From Lactobacillus johnsonii (GTDB lineage Bacteria > Bacillota > Bacilli > Lactobacillales > Lactobacillaceae), in assembly GCF_013487865.1 (NCBI RefSeq), contig NZ_CP047409.1, forward strand, positions 1-64,000: DNA of 64,000 nucleotides. The letters run 5' to 3'. The notes below the pieces were generated by a model, which did no database searches, was not told the origin of the DNA, and saw nothing but the letters and a program-made list of their open reading frames with translations. Both the position numbers and the translations under genes were made by a program. Shown in pieces: positions 10,692 through 20,557 of this stretch (positions within the stretch are counted from its first letter, which is position 1; each line of letters begins with the position of its first letter).

Positions 10692-10988
10692 ATGGCAAAA
10701 ACTAAGTACGAAGTTACTTACATCATCAAGCCTGATATTGACGAAGATTCAAAGAAAGCATTGATCGATCGTTTCGATAAAGTTGTTACTGACAACGGTG
10801 CTGAAGAACTTGAATCTAAAGATTGGGGTAAGAGACGTTTCGCATACGAAATTGAAAAATACCGTGAAGGTACTTATCACATTATGACTTTCGTTGCAGA
10901 AAACTCTGAACCAGTTGATGAATTTGGTCGTCTTTCTCGTATTGATAACCAAATTTTACGTTCAATGACTGTAAAATTAGACAAGTAA
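10692..10988 (+). CDS. rpsF: Ribosomal protein S6
   Basis: S6 is a 30S-platform protein that pairs with S18 on 16S rRNA. The 98-residue product has the S6 fold signature: [13 protein letters not shown] at the N-terminus, then [23 protein letters not shown] and a C-terminal [17 protein letters not shown] strong SD (agaggaggtgc) precedes the ATG. It forms the usual rpsF-ssb-rpsR operon. Confidence 0.97.
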   Translation: MAKTKYEVTYIIKPDIDEDSKKALIDRFDKVVTDNGAEELESKDWGKRRFAYEIEKYREGTYHIMTFVAENSEPVDEFGRLSRIDNQILRSMTVKLDK

Positions 10989-11021
10989 TTTGTTTTCGTG
11001 AATTAGGAAGGGGACAAAAGT

Positions 11022-11540
11022 ATGATTAATAATGTTGTACTTGTTGGCCGTTTAACACGTGATCCTGATTTACGTACAACCGGGAGTGGAATCTCAGTTG
11101 CTACGTTTACTCTAGCTGTTGACCGTCAATATACCAATAGTCAAGGTGAACGTGGTGCTGATTTCATCAACTGTGTAATTTGGCGTAAAGCAGCAGAAAA
11201 TTTTGCTAACTTTACTTCAAAAGGTTCATTAGTTGGTATTCAAGGTCGGATTCAAACTAGAACGTACGATGATAAAGACGGTAAGAGAGTATACGTGACT
11301 GAAGTCATTATTGATAATTTCTCTTTACTAGAATCACGTCGTGATCGTGAAAATCGTCAGACTAATGGTGGCAATTTTGCTCCCCAAGGAGGAAATGCTC
11401 CAAGTACCAATAACTTTGGTGGATCAAGTGCTCCAAGCATGAATAATGCTCCTGCTGGTGGAGAAAGCAATAAACCGCAAGATCCATTTGCAGATTCAGG
11501 TAGCACAATTGACATCTCAGATGATGATCTCCCATTTTAA
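11022..11540 (+). CDS. ssb: Single-stranded DNA-binding protein
   Basis: SSB coats single-stranded DNA during replication and recruits partners through its tail. The 172-residue protein has an OB fold ([20 protein letters not shown] to about residue 107), a Gly/Asn/Pro-rich linker and the acidic partner-binding tip DISDDDLPF. An SD (aggaagggg) precedes it. It lies between the S6 and S18 genes, as in most Firmicutes. Confidence 0.97.
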   Translation: MINNVVLVGRLTRDPDLRTTGSGISVATFTLAVDRQYTNSQGERGADFINCVIWRKAAENFANFTSKGSLVGIQGRIQTRTYDDKDGKRVYVTEVIIDNFSLLESRRDRENRQTNGGNFAPQGGNAPSTNNFGGSSAPSMNNAPAGGESNKPQDPFADSGSTIDISDDDLPF

Positions 11541-11564
11541 TTTTAATTAGAAAGGATCTTTGAT

Positions 11565-11801
11565 ATGGCTCAACAAAGAAGAGGTGGCCGTCGTCGTCGT
11601 AAGGTTGACTTTATTGCAGCTAACCACATTGACTACATCGACTACAAGGATGTTGATTTGTTGAAACGTTTTATCTCTGAAAGAGGTAAGATCTTACCAC
11701 GTCGTGTCACTGGCACTAGCGCAAAGAATCAACGTAAGTTGACTGTTGCTATTAAGAGAGCTCGTGTTATGGGCTTATTGCCATTCGTCGCAGAAGACTA
11801 A
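11565..11801 (+). CDS. rpsR: Ribosomal protein S18
   Basis: S18 is the 30S protein that partners S6. The 78-residue product has a basic start [16 protein letters not shown], followed by [20 protein letters not shown] and [26 protein letters not shown], typical of S18. It is the last gene of the rpsF-ssb-rpsR operon and is followed at once by a strong terminator. Confidence 0.97.
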   Translation: MAQQRRGGRRRRKVDFIAANHIDYIDYKDVDLLKRFISERGKILPRRVTGTSAKNQRKLTVAIKRARVMGLLPFVAED

Positions 11802-11820
11802 TAACAGATCACAATTAATA

Positions 11821-11846
11821 AAAAGAGTAGCTTATGCTACTCTTTT
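11821..11846 (+). terminator. Terminator after rpsR
   Basis: The arms AAAAGAGTAGC and GCTACTCTTTT enclose a 4-base loop and are followed by T residues. Confidence 0.85.
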
Positions 11847-11894
11847 TATTTTGTTTTTTGCGGTATTATAAAAGAAGTAAATGGAAGGATTGTC

Positions 11895-12812
11895 ATGATT
11901 ATTAAGCAAAAACTAGCCGGAAACATTGATTTTGACTACAAATGGTACGATATTTATAACTGTGACGATCATGATATTAGGCTACTAAAAGATGATTTTG
12001 ATTTAACATCAGAAATTATCTCTTATATTACCGACCTTCACGAACGTCCTCACTTTGATCATGATTATATTACTAACAGTGATTTGTTGGTTTACGATGT
12101 TCCAGTTTGGCCAACAGCTGATGCAGATCATTTTACGACTTTACCAATTAAGTTTTTAATGGTCGACCATACGCTTTTTACTGTTCATTCTCCTGATACA
12201 ACTTATATGATTGAAGAATTTAGGCAACGCCCCGATGAGCATATTCATAGTGAAAAAGAATTAATTTTTGCTATTCTTTTTGCTGTTACAAAATACTTTC
12301 AAAGGGCACTTAGCCAGCTAAACAGTCAACGACTAGTCTTGGATAATAACTTAAGTAAGCGAATTCATAATAAAGACCTACAAGAATTATCACAAGTTGA
12401 AAAAAGTTTGGTTTACTTATCTAGCTCAATTAGAACTAATCTAATGATGCTTGAAAGTCTAAAAAATAAAAAGTCGGGACTTCATATGAATGCTTCTGAA
12501 GAGGAAATGTGTGATGATATTATCATTGAAGTTCAGCAATCTTCACAGATGATCAAAATTTATAGTGAAGTGACTGAAGAAATTTCTAAGACGTCCAACA
12601 ATATTCTGAATAATAACTTGAACAATACTATGCAGTTTTTGACTGTGTGGTCACTTCTTTTAACAATTCCAACAATTGTAACAGGATTCTTTGGGATGAA
12701 TGTTGACTTACCTATTTTTCATAATCCATTTGATTGGGTAATAATTATGGTAGGTTCGATTATTGTAATGGCAATTTTGCTTTGGTATCTACGTCGACAT
12801 AATATGCTGTAA
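11895..12812 (+). CDS. CorA-family divalent cation transporter
   Basis: CorA proteins form pentameric channels, usually for Mg2+ (sometimes Co2+ or Zn2+). The 305-residue protein has a soluble N-terminal domain and a long helical region (about 130-240). Two C-terminal membrane segments follow, the first ending in the selectivity motif GMN (FFGMNVDLPIF). The basic tail RRHNML fits a cytoplasmic C-terminus. An SD (ggaagga) precedes the ATG. It is flanked by terminators, so it is probably monocistronic. The metal specificity cannot be told from sequence. Confidence 0.9.
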   Translation: MIIKQKLAGNIDFDYKWYDIYNCDDHDIRLLKDDFDLTSEIISYITDLHERPHFDHDYITNSDLLVYDVPVWPTADADHFTTLPIKFLMVDHTLFTVHSPDTTYMIEEFRQRPDEHIHSEKELIFAILFAVTKYFQRALSQLNSQRLVLDNNLSKRIHNKDLQELSQVEKSLVYLSSSIRTNLMMLESLKNKKSGLHMNASEEEMCDDIIIEVQQSSQMIKIYSEVTEEISKTSNNILNNNLNNTMQFLTVWSLLLTIPTIVTGFFGMNVDLPIFHNPFDWVIIMVGSIIVMAILLWYLRRHNML

Positions 12813-12848
12813 TGCTTGCTTAGCTTAGATGATAAGCAGGCATTTTTT
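12813..12848 (+). terminator. Terminator after the CorA-family gene
   Basis: TGCTTGCTTA pairs with TAAGCAGGCA (one G-T pair) and is followed by a T6 run. Confidence 0.75.
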
Positions 12849-12919
12849 GATGTATAATATAAAATGATGCAGTATATTATTTTTGATGATATTAATGCTA
12901 TAAACAGGAAGGAATTTCA

Positions 12920-14938
12920 ATGAAAGGCTTTTTACGCAAATTAGAATTGCCTGAATTTGTTAAAGATACACGTTTAACAGCATCGTTGATTATTGTCCTT
13001 GTTTTGTCCTTATTAGGAGCAATTATTGGGACATTAATTAGTCCGCTTTTTGGACTAGCCATGGTGCTGTTATTTATCTTAACAATTATTTTTGTAATGT
13101 ATGGAATTTATGTTCTAGCCGGGAATACTAATAATTATGCTGCTAATCTTTCATACCGCATAAAGCGTGGGGAACAAGAAGCGATGATTAAAATGCCTCT
13201 TGGAATTATGCTTTATGATAAAGATCGACAAATTCAATGGATTAATCCTTATCTGCAAATGTATTTGCATGGTAAAGATATTATTGGCTCTTCTATCTCA
13301 TCTGTAGATAAAGAGTTAGCTAAATATGTTAATGATGCTATTAAGTCAAATAGCAATCAAAACAAAATTATTAAATGGGGCGACCGCAAGTTTGAAATGG
13401 TTGTCCAAGATGACTTGGGTGTCGTATATTTACTTGATATTACGCGCTATGCCAATATTGAGGAAAAGTATAAACAGGAGAGATTAGCAATTGGCTTAAT
13501 ATTTATTGATAATTATGATGAACTAAGCCAATCTATGAGTGATCAGAACTTAACAAATATGAGTTCATATGTCCAAAATGCCCTCAGCAATTACGCTGGA
13601 CAATTTAATTCATATCTTAAACGTATTGATGAAGATCACTTTATTTTGCTGACGCATATGCATGATTTAGCCAAGATGGAAGAAGATAAGTTCTCTATTT
13701 TGGATAAAGTTAGAACTGAATCAAGTCGAAAGAATATGCCATTGACCTTGTCTATTGGGATTGCATTTGGCTCAGAAAGCTTAAATGAAATTGCTGATCA
13801 AGCTCAATCCAACTTAGATTTAGCTTTAGGACGTGGTGGAGACCAAGTTGTTGTAAAACAATCGGGTCATGAAGCTCATTTTTATGGTGGAAAATCTAAT
13901 CCAATGGAGAAACGAACTCGGGTAAGAGCTAGAATGGTTTCTCAGGCCTTGGTAGAATTATTTAAGGGCGTTGACCATGTTTTTGTTCAAGGACATCGAA
14001 ATCCTGACTTAGATGCGATTGGATCTGCAATTGGAATTGTAAAAATTGCTCGAATTCATGGTGTAAAAGCTAGTGTTGTTTTAGATGTTGATCACGTTAA
14101 TTATGATGTGGGACGTTTGATTGCCAAAATGCAAGCTGCCGGTATAGATAAAGATGTATTTATTTCGCCTAAAGATGCTTTAGAAGAAGCAACAGATGAG
14201 TCTTTACTAGTTTTAACAGATCACTCTAAGTACAGTATTACTTATGATCCAGAACTTTACGACCGATTGAAGAATCGATTAATTATTATTGATCACCACC
14301 GCCGCGGGGAAGAATTCCCTGAAAATCCAATGCTGGTATACATTGAGCCGTATGCATCTTCGACTTGTGAGCTTGTAACTGAAATGATTGAGTACCAACC
14401 TCAAGGCGGAGAAGGTGTCTTGACTGATTTAGAAGCATCAGCTATGCTAGCTGGTATTACAGTCGACTCAAAGGAATTCTCCTTGAGAACTGGAACTAGA
14501 ACTTTTGATGCAGCAAGTTATTTACGGTCAATTGGAGCAGATACGCAAGTTGTATCTGAACTTTTGAAAGAAAATATCGATAATTACTTGCAAAGAAGTC
14601 ACTTAGTTTCTACGATTGACATGATTGAACCAGATATGGCTCTCTTAGTGGGTGAAGAAAATAAGATTTATGATCCCATTATTACTGCTCAAGCAGCCGA
14701 TACAGCTTTATCTCTTGAACATGTAGATGCCAGTTTTGCATTAACTAGACGGAGTAAAGATGCAGTTGGTATCTCAGCTCGTTCAATGGGTAATGTTAAC
14801 GTTCAAGTAATTATGGAGAAACTAGGCGGGGGCGGGCACTTATCTAATGCCGCAACTCAGCTCAAGGGGATAACAATCGAAGAAGCTAAAGTTAAGCTCT
14901 TGGGAGCAATTAATGACTATCTCAAAGAAAATGAATAG
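12920..14938 (+). CDS. gdpP: Cyclic-di-AMP phosphodiesterase GdpP
   Basis: GdpP hydrolyses c-di-AMP, which controls potassium, osmolyte and cell-wall homeostasis. The 672-residue membrane protein starts with two transmembrane segments (about 20-70). A PAS-like region and a degenerate GGDEF domain (about 170-300) follow. The DHH domain has [13 protein letters not shown] near 348 and [13 protein letters not shown] near 455. The DHHA1 domain has [12 protein letters not shown] near 636. It sits immediately upstream of rplI and dnaB, the conserved Firmicutes arrangement. Confidence 0.95.
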   Translation: MKGFLRKLELPEFVKDTRLTASLIIVLVLSLLGAIIGTLISPLFGLAMVLLFILTIIFVMYGIYVLAGNTNNYAANLSYRIKRGEQEAMIKMPLGIMLYDKDRQIQWINPYLQMYLHGKDIIGSSISSVDKELAKYVNDAIKSNSNQNKIIKWGDRKFEMVVQDDLGVVYLLDITRYANIEEKYKQERLAIGLIFIDNYDELSQSMSDQNLTNMSSYVQNALSNYAGQFNSYLKRIDEDHFILLTHMHDLAKMEEDKFSILDKVRTESSRKNMPLTLSIGIAFGSESLNEIADQAQSNLDLALGRGGDQVVVKQSGHEAHFYGGKSNPMEKRTRVRARMVSQALVELFKGVDHVFVQGHRNPDLDAIGSAIGIVKIARIHGVKASVVLDVDHVNYDVGRLIAKMQAAGIDKDVFISPKDALEEATDESLLVLTDHSKYSITYDPELYDRLKNRLIIIDHHRRGEEFPENPMLVYIEPYASSTCELVTEMIEYQPQGGEGVLTDLEASAMLAGITVDSKEFSLRTGTRTFDAASYLRSIGADTQVVSELLKENIDNYLQRSHLVSTIDMIEPDMALLVGEENKIYDPIITAQAADTALSLEHVDASFALTRRSKDAVGISARSMGNVNVQVIMEKLGGGGHLSNAATQLKGITIEEAKVKLLGAINDYLKENE

Positions 14939-14949
14939 GAGTGAAACTT

Positions 14950-15405
14950 ATGAAAGTTATTTTTATTAAAGACATGAAGGGTAAAGGTAAACGCGGAGAA
15001 GTTAAGAACGTACCTGATGGCTATGCTCAAAACTTCTTGATTAAAAATGGATACGCTAAAGAAGCTACTAGTTCTAACTTAAATACCTTAAAACGTGTTC
15101 AAAAAGCTGAAAAAGATGCTTATGAAGCAGAAAAGGCTGCTGCTGAAGATATTAAGAAAAAACTTGAAGACGACAAAACTATTGTTAACTTTAAGTCTAA
15201 GGCTGGTACTGATTCTCGCTTATTTGGTTCTATTTCAAGTAAGAAGATTGTTGAAGGACTTGAAAAGCAATACGGAATCAAGGTTGATAAGCGTAAATTA
15301 GAGCTTCCAGAACCAATTAAATCATTAGGGTATACAAATGTACCTGTTAAATTATTTAAAGGCGTAGAAGCAGTAATTCGCGTTCACATTACGGAGCAAG
15401 ACTAA
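14950..15405 (+). CDS. rplI: Ribosomal protein L9
   Basis: L9 is an elongated 50S protein. The product has the signature [20 protein letters not shown], with NFLIKNGYA, a long charged connecting helix and a C-terminal RNA-binding domain. I start it at ATG 14950 (151 residues) because L9 proteins begin MKVIF and the SD (taggagtg, 14937-14944) fits that ATG. An upstream in-frame GTG at 14941 would add three residues. Confidence 0.95.
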   Translation: MKVIFIKDMKGKGKRGEVKNVPDGYAQNFLIKNGYAKEATSSNLNTLKRVQKAEKDAYEAEKAAAEDIKKKLEDDKTIVNFKSKAGTDSRLFGSISSKKIVEGLEKQYGIKVDKRKLELPEPIKSLGYTNVPVKLFKGVEAVIRVHITEQD

Positions 15406-15407
15406 TA

Positions 15408-16781
15408 ATGGATAATGTTGTTTCTCAACAAATTCCCCATGATAGTGAAGCAGAAAAGGCGGTCCTAGGGGCCGTCTTTTTAGATCCGGAAGCAATTATT
15501 GATGCTTCAGATGTATTACAGCCTGATGATTTTTATGAACATGCAAATAGAATTGTTTTTCAGGCAATGCTTAATATCTCAGATCGTGAGGAAGTAATTG
15601 ACCCAGTTACTTTACAAGATGAGTTAAAGAAAAATAATCAAGTGGATGATATTGGAGGTATTGCCTACGTTACAGAACTATCAATGGCAACTCCAACAGC
15701 AGCCCATGTTACTTACTACGCAAAAATTGTAAAGCGAAAAGCTATTCTTAGAAATCTAATTTCTACTAGTCAAAGGATTATTCAAAATGCAATTGAAGGC
15801 TCTGATGATGTAACTGATATCTTAGATGATGCAGAAAGCCAAATAATGGGGGTCTCCCAGGATAATGCAAGTGGTGGGTTCAAATCTATTCATGATGTAT
15901 TAAACACGGCTATGGAAGAAATTAACTCAATTCCTGATGATGGAAATATGGTGACTGGTTTACCATCTGGATTTTCTGAATTAGATAAGATGACAACTGG
16001 TTTTCACGATGATGAATTAATTATCTTGGCCGCTCGTCCTGGGGTTGGTAAAACTGCTTTTGCTCTTAATGTGGCACAATTTGTTGGACTAAAGACTGAT
16101 AAAACTGTTGCTATGTTCTCTCTTGAAATGGGAGCTGAGCAATTAGTTCAAAGAATGCTAGCTTCTGAGGGACTAATTGATTCACAGCATCTTAGAACCG
16201 GTCAACTGACTGATGAAGAGTGGCGTAAGCTAGTTGTAGCAGCTGGTTCACTAGATAATACCAGTATCTACATTGATGATACGCCAGGAATTAAAATGAG
16301 TGAGATTCGAGCTAAAGCCCGTAGATTAGCTAAAGAAAAGGGAAAATTAGGCTTAATTGTAATTGACTACTTGCAGCTAATTGAAGGACCACGCAGTGAA
16401 TCTCGTCAACAAGAAGTTTCTGCAATTTCACGTCAATTAAAGAAATTAGCTAAAGAACTACATATTCCTGTTATTGCCCTCTCACAACTTTCTCGTTCAG
16501 TTGAACAACGTCAAGATAAGCGCCCAGTTTTATCTGATATTCGTGAATCTGGGTCTATTGAACAAGATGCCGATATTGTTGCCTTCCTTTATCGTGATGA
16601 TTATTATCGTGATGAGCGCGACGAAGATGATGAGGGCGAAGTAGAAGCAGAAGAAGATAACGGCGAAGTAGAAGTAATTATCGAGAAAAACCGTTCTGGT
16701 ACACGTGGAACAGTTAAATTAATGTTCTCTAAACCATATAACCGTTTTTCAAATCTTGACTATACTCATAGCGAGGCTTAA
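15408..16781 (+). CDS. dnaB: Replicative DNA helicase DnaB (often named dnaC in Firmicutes)
   Basis: This is the hexameric helicase of the replication fork. The 457-residue protein has the DnaB N-terminal domain (PHDSEAEKAVLGAVFLD), Walker A AARPGVGKTAFALN near residue 208, Walker B LIVIDYLQLI and RQQEVSAISRQLKKLAKEL. There is no intein. An acidic insert (DEDDEGEVEAEEDNGEVEV) lies near 405-423. It begins 2 bases after the rplI stop, so it is translationally close to gdpP-rplI. Confidence 0.97.
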   Translation: MDNVVSQQIPHDSEAEKAVLGAVFLDPEAIIDASDVLQPDDFYEHANRIVFQAMLNISDREEVIDPVTLQDELKKNNQVDDIGGIAYVTELSMATPTAAHVTYYAKIVKRKAILRNLISTSQRIIQNAIEGSDDVTDILDDAESQIMGVSQDNASGGFKSIHDVLNTAMEEINSIPDDGNMVTGLPSGFSELDKMTTGFHDDELIILAARPGVGKTAFALNVAQFVGLKTDKTVAMFSLEMGAEQLVQRMLASEGLIDSQHLRTGQLTDEEWRKLVVAAGSLDNTSIYIDDTPGIKMSEIRAKARRLAKEKGKLGLIVIDYLQLIEGPRSESRQQEVSAISRQLKKLAKELHIPVIALSQLSRSVEQRQDKRPVLSDIRESGSIEQDADIVAFLYRDDYYRDERDEDDEGEVEAEEDNGEVEVIIEKNRSGTRGTVKLMFSKPYNRFSNLDYTHSEA

Positions 16782-16790
16782 AAAAAAGGT

Positions 16791-16824
16791 TTGTAAGCGT
16801 TTTATTAATTAGCTATACTATAAT
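16791..16824 (+). promoter_or_regulatory. Fructokinase promoter overlapped by a cre-like site
   Basis: A -35 TTGTAA (16791-16796) is 17 bp from the -10 TATACT (16814-16819). A cre-like sequence TGTAAGCGTTTTAT (16792-16805) covers the -35, so CcpA could repress here. The last two cre positions deviate from consensus. Confidence 0.55.
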
Positions 16825-16878
16825 AGTTAAAAGTATATCTTTTTAGTAAAGTTAAGTGAATGAGAAGGTGTAAGTTGA

Positions 16879-17763
16879 ATGGTAGAAAATAAATATGTCG
16901 GTAGTATTGAAGCTGGTGGAACTAAATTTATCTTGGCAGTTCAAGATACAGAAACTGGCAAAATTGTAGCTAAGAAGAGAATTCCAACAACAGATGCAAA
17001 AGAAACTTTAGCAAGAAGTATTGAATTCTTTAAAGAGCACCCAGTAGCTGCTTTGGGAATTGGTACTTTTGGTCCAATTGACATCAATCCAAATTCTAGA
17101 ACATTTGGTTATATCTTAGATACACCTAAGCGTGGTTGGTCAGGAACCAATGTTAAAGGCACTTTTGAAAAAGAACTAGGTATTCCTGTGGTAATGACTA
17201 CGGACGTGAATGCTTCTTGTTATGGTGAGTATATTGCACGTGGAAAAGATGATTCTAAGACTTATTTCTATGTAACAATTGGAACAGGAGTTGGTGCCGG
17301 CGCGGTACAAGCAGGTAAATTTATTGGTTTAAATAATCACCCAGAAATGGGCCACATGCTAGTCACTCCTTACCCTGGCGACAACTATACTGGGAAATGT
17401 CCATTTCATGGGAATAAATGTGTTGAAGGAATGGCAGCTGGACCTTCTCTAGAAGGAAGAACTGGTATTCCAGGTGAAAAACTACCTAGAGACCATAAGG
17501 TATTTACCTACGTTTCATACTATGTAGCTCAATTATTATTCAATGCTTACATGACTATGCGCCCAGATGTAATGGTTGTTGGCGGCTCAGTACTCAATGA
17601 TCAAGACTTGGTCCGAGTTCGTGGATTCTTTAGAGAATTTAATAATAATTATGTTGCAACGCCAGACGTTGACGAATTAATCGTACGTCCAGCAGTTGAA
17701 GATAATGGTTCTGCCACTTTAGGTGACTTTGAACTAGCTAAGGAAGCTTTGAAAAATCAATAA
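16879..17763 (+). CDS. ROK-family fructokinase
   Basis: This is a sugar kinase, probably ATP:fructose 6-phosphotransferase. The 294-residue length matches fructokinases such as ScrK. It shows the N-terminal ATP site EAGGTKFILAV, the sugar-binding GIGTFGPIDI and TDVNASCYGE, and ROK-type GTGVGAGAV. The zinc-binding region reads GHMLVTPYPGD then CPFHGNKCVEG. It is monocistronic. An ISL3 element inserted directly at its stop codon, with the target duplication starting on the last base-pairs of TAA, and pushed its terminator about 1.5 kb away. Confidence 0.9.
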   Translation: MVENKYVGSIEAGGTKFILAVQDTETGKIVAKKRIPTTDAKETLARSIEFFKEHPVAALGIGTFGPIDINPNSRTFGYILDTPKRGWSGTNVKGTFEKELGIPVVMTTDVNASCYGEYIARGKDDSKTYFYVTIGTGVGAGAVQAGKFIGLNNHPEMGHMLVTPYPGDNYTGKCPFHGNKCVEGMAAGPSLEGRTGIPGEKLPRDHKVFTYVSYYVAQLLFNAYMTMRPDVMVVGGSVLNDQDLVRVRGFFREFNNNYVATPDVDELIVRPAVEDNGSATLGDFELAKEALKNQ

Positions 17764-17769
17764 AAATAT

Positions 17770-19230
17770 GGCTCTTTTGCAAATCCTGTTGATGGATAAT
17801 TTTAAGAAGGAATTAAGCAGCTAAGAAATAGCTGTTTGATTCCTTTTCTTTTATAATATTTTCTTCGAGTCTAATTCTAATTAATAAATGTTTGAAATTT
17901 CTATAGCCATAAGCAGTACGTTCAATTTGTTTAATCTTGCGGTTAACTCCTTCAAGACAACCATTAGAATAAGTTGAGGTAATACCGTTTAGGACACCAG
18001 AATAATTATGCTTAAAGGTCAGTAGTGTTTGATGCATTTGTTTACCAACACTTTGTTTTGAATGAAGTAGATGGATAACTTTCTTTTCATCGTTATCCTG
18101 AATAGCAGTCATAAAGTCCTGCATAACCCAATAAGCATTTTCTAAGGTTTGGTCACAATCTAAACCATCTAAGACAACATGTTCCTGAGTGAGAGAGTCT
18201 TTAAAGTGCCAATCGTAGTAGGGAGTAGTCTTATTAAGTTTGTCATATTTCATGAGATAAAGCTTCCAAGGAGACTTTAAAAGCTTATATTCATGGCTTT
18301 GCTTTTTAAATTGCTTCATGATTTGAACTCTGAAAATATTAAACGATCTAGTAAGCATTTGAACCATATGAAAACGGTCAATAACTATCTGAGCATTTGG
18401 AAATAATTCTCTAGCAACTAAAGGATAATAACAATTAAGATCCATAGTTACTGTTTTAACCATTGCACGAGCTTTAGGAGTGAACTTGTAAAAATAGCGT
18501 AGAATATCAGGTTTGAAACGAGTTCTAAGAATTTGAACAACTTTGTGAGTATCACCATCTAGACAAATAAAGTGAAGCTTTTTGCCTACACCTTTGAATT
18601 CATCAAAGGCTAAGTGTTCAGGGAGATGATCAAAGTCATCATAGAACTTAGAAGAGCAGGCTTCTAATACTCTTTGAACCGTGTTGACAGATACATTATG
18701 TTCTCTAGCAATGCTGGTCATTGAACGATCTTCAGTAAGAGCAGAAAGTATTTTTCGCTTAGAAGTGTTAGAGATATAGGAGCCTTTATTAACCAGATTA
18801 GATTGAGCCATAGATCTTTTTAAACAGTCATTGCAGAGAACACGTTGTTTTCTTAATCTGATAGTAACGGGCTTACTAGCATCAGCAGTAATGAAACGAA
18901 CGTTAGAAACGTAATGACCGTTATGCTTAAGATTAGTAGAACTACAATAAGGACAAGTAGGCTGGATCAGCTCAGCTAAATATATTTTGTAAATCTTACC
19001 GTTAATATTTTCATTTGAATAATCAGAAAAAATAATGTTTTTATCTTCAATATCAAGAGTAAATTTAATATAATCATTTAAAGAGGACATAGTTTGAATC
19101 TCCATACACTTAATTGAATTGGTCGAAGAAGGATTTTAAGTAAGAGAGGACTATGGCCTCTTTTTTTACGTAAAAAAATCCTGTCGATAGAATATCATAG
19201 ATATTCATCAACAGGAAAAATTATACAGCC
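17770..19230 (-). mobile_element. ISL3-family insertion sequence, copy 1, with 8-bp target duplication
   Basis: The ends are imperfect inverted repeats (GGCTCTTTTGCAAATCCTG... at 17770 and its counterpart ending at 19230). A perfect 8-bp direct repeat AAAAATAT flanks them (17762-17769 and 19231-19238), as expected for ISL3. The element is 1461 bp with one transposase gene on the minus strand. A second hairpin (CCTGT...ACAGG) lies just inside the right end. The intact target duplication means a simple, probably recent insertion. Confidence 0.93.
17813..19090 (-). CDS. ISL3-family transposase (intact copy)
   Basis: The 425-residue transposase has an N-terminal zinc-finger-like block (CPYCSSTNLKHNG, then CNDC), an HTH (MTSIAREHNVSVNTVQRVLEA) and the DDE region (HLAFDEFKGVGKKLHFICLD, MDLNCYYPLVARELFPNA, DRFHMVQ). 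It ends with GCLEGVNRKIKQIERTAYGY. I chose ATG 19090 because it has an SD (GGAG, 9-base spacer) and matches the start in the other copy; an upstream ATG at 19105 lacks one. Confidence 0.92.
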   Translation of the reverse strand: MSSLNDYIKFTLDIEDKNIIFSDYSNENINGKIYKIYLAELIQPTCPYCSSTNLKHNGHYVSNVRFITADASKPVTIRLRKQRVLCNDCLKRSMAQSNLVNKGSYISNTSKRKILSALTEDRSMTSIAREHNVSVNTVQRVLEACSSKFYDDFDHLPEHLAFDEFKGVGKKLHFICLDGDTHKVVQILRTRFKPDILRYFYKFTPKARAMVKTVTMDLNCYYPLVARELFPNAQIVIDRFHMVQMLTRSFNIFRVQIMKQFKKQSHEYKLLKSPWKLYLMKYDKLNKTTPYYDWHFKDSLTQEHVVLDGLDCDQTLENAYWVMQDFMTAIQDNDEKKVIHLLHSKQSVGKQMHQTLLTFKHNYSGVLNGITSTYSNGCLEGVNRKIKQIERTAYGYRNFKHLLIRIRLEENIIKEKESNSYFLAA

Positions 19231-19243
19231 AAAAATATATAGT

Positions 19244-19276
19244 AAAAAGGCAACTTCATTTGAAGTTGCCTTTTTT
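19244..19276 (+). terminator. Displaced fructokinase terminator
   Basis: AAAAAGGCAACTTCA pairs with TGAAGTTGCC plus a T6 tail. Removing the ISL3 element would place it about 15 bases after the fructokinase stop, so it is probably that gene's original terminator. Confidence 0.8.
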
Positions 19277-19277
19277 G

Positions 19278-19293
19278 TGTTTCACATGAAACA
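19278..19293. other. parS-like ParB binding site
   Basis: TGTTTCACATGAAACA matches the bacterial parS consensus TGTTTCACGTGAAACA at 15 of 16 positions. It lies about 19 kb from the origin side of dnaA, where parS sites cluster. See also 59050. Confidence 0.65.
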
Positions 19294-19296
19294 AAT

Positions 19297-20439
19297 TTAA
19301 CTTCCATCATATGAATCATCAACAATTGGTCCTTTACTTGAGTCGTTGCCAAGGGGCTCTAGATGTTCAGTATGGTTAAGAAATGGAAGATTAATGTATT
19401 GACGTGCGGTTGTGGTAATATCAGATACTATTTCATTAGCAATTAAGCGAGTTTTGGGATCTAATGAAAGATAAGCATGACTAAATTGGATTGCGCCACG
19501 AATTTTATTAGTTGTTAGTTGGCTAGCATCGGTAATTTTTTGGGATTCTAGAGCAGTAAAGAAAGCAAGCCAGAGCTCTTCACGTTTTTCACGTGGAATT
19601 TTTGTATTCCAGGAAATAAATGTACTCCTAATAATTCTACTAGCATTACTGAGACCAGGAGCCATAACAAAGCTATTTCGAGCAACTTCCCAATGCAGGG
19701 GATTATGTTGCTGCATTAAATGTTTCATCTTACTTTTAACTACGATGACACGTTCAGGATGATCGAGCATCATTCCAAAAATTGATCCTTCGGGAACATA
19801 GGTAATCATCTTGGGAATAGCTCTTTGAAATTCTAGTTGATCATAAGTTTCTTTCATAAACCCAGGACCATCAAAACTATATGCTTTTATTATTTGATCT
19901 TGAATTTTAGGTGAAACAGCAGAGATAGCATAAGCAGCAAAATTTCCACCTTTTGAATGACCAGTAGTATAAATTTGCTTATCAGGATAAGTCTGGGCAA
20001 TTTTATCTAAATAGTCTGCTGCTACACTTTGTCCAAAAATTTCTGGCTGATAACTCATATCTACATCTTCATTCAGTCCGACCATGGATCCATCAGTTCC
20101 TCGATAGGCTACTAGAATAGTCTGAGGATCTAATTCAATTGTCATGGCTGTGAACTGTACTGGTGGCTTTTTCTGGGAAAGATGAGACCAGTCTAAAAAG
20201 CGCATATTTTTATATCGATCACTAAGGTTGATTAATTGAGCTTCTACTTTATCTGAATGAATTAATGTCTTTTTTTGTATTAAACGTTTTGTAGCTGCTT
20301 CGAGAGTATGCCCTTTAACACTAGAATCAAAAGGAAGATAAGCAAATGCGGCAAAAAGTCCAGCATCTAAACTATTAAATGGTTCTCGATCAAGTGTTAG
20401 GTCTCCTCGCCAGCGAACATAATCAAGTATTTTACCCAA
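19297..20439 (-). CDS. DUF2974 (Mbeg1-like) alpha/beta-hydrolase
   Basis: This is a lipase-like protein of unknown substrate. The core has GKILDYVRWRGDLTLDREPFN at the N-terminus, ILVAYRGTDGS and the nucleophile elbow TTGHSKGGNFAAYA, all typical of DUF2974. I favour TTG 20439 (380 residues) as the start: it has an SD (GAGAGG, 9-base spacer) and family members begin close to this point. An ATG at 20517 would extend it by 26 residues but has no SD and lies beside the neighbouring terminator. No signal peptide is visible, so it is probably cytoplasmic. Confidence 0.82.
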   Translation of the reverse strand: MGKILDYVRWRGDLTLDREPFNSLDAGLFAAFAYLPFDSSVKGHTLEAATKRLIQKKTLIHSDKVEAQLINLSDRYKNMRFLDWSHLSQKKPPVQFTAMTIELDPQTILVAYRGTDGSMVGLNEDVDMSYQPEIFGQSVAADYLDKIAQTYPDKQIYTTGHSKGGNFAAYAISAVSPKIQDQIIKAYSFDGPGFMKETYDQLEFQRAIPKMITYVPEGSIFGMMLDHPERVIVVKSKMKHLMQQHNPLHWEVARNSFVMAPGLSNASRIIRSTFISWNTKIPREKREELWLAFFTALESQKITDASQLTTNKIRGAIQFSHAYLSLDPKTRLIANEIVSDITTTARQYINLPFLNHTEHLEPLGNDSSKGPIVDDSYDGS

Positions 20440-20530
20440 GATAAAAGTCCTCTCATTAAGGGTTATATTATTTTTTATTTTAATGCTTTTTGGCTTAAAG
20501 ATAAAAGCAGAACACATTTATCTATAAAAA

Positions 20531-20552
20531 AAGAAGAGCTAATGCTCTTCTT
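20531..20552 (-). terminator. Terminator of the glycosidase-like pseudogene
   Basis: AAGAAGAGC/GCTCTTCTT arms with a 4-base loop are followed, in minus-strand sense, by a run of T. Confidence 0.8.
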
Positions 20553-20557
20553 GATTA

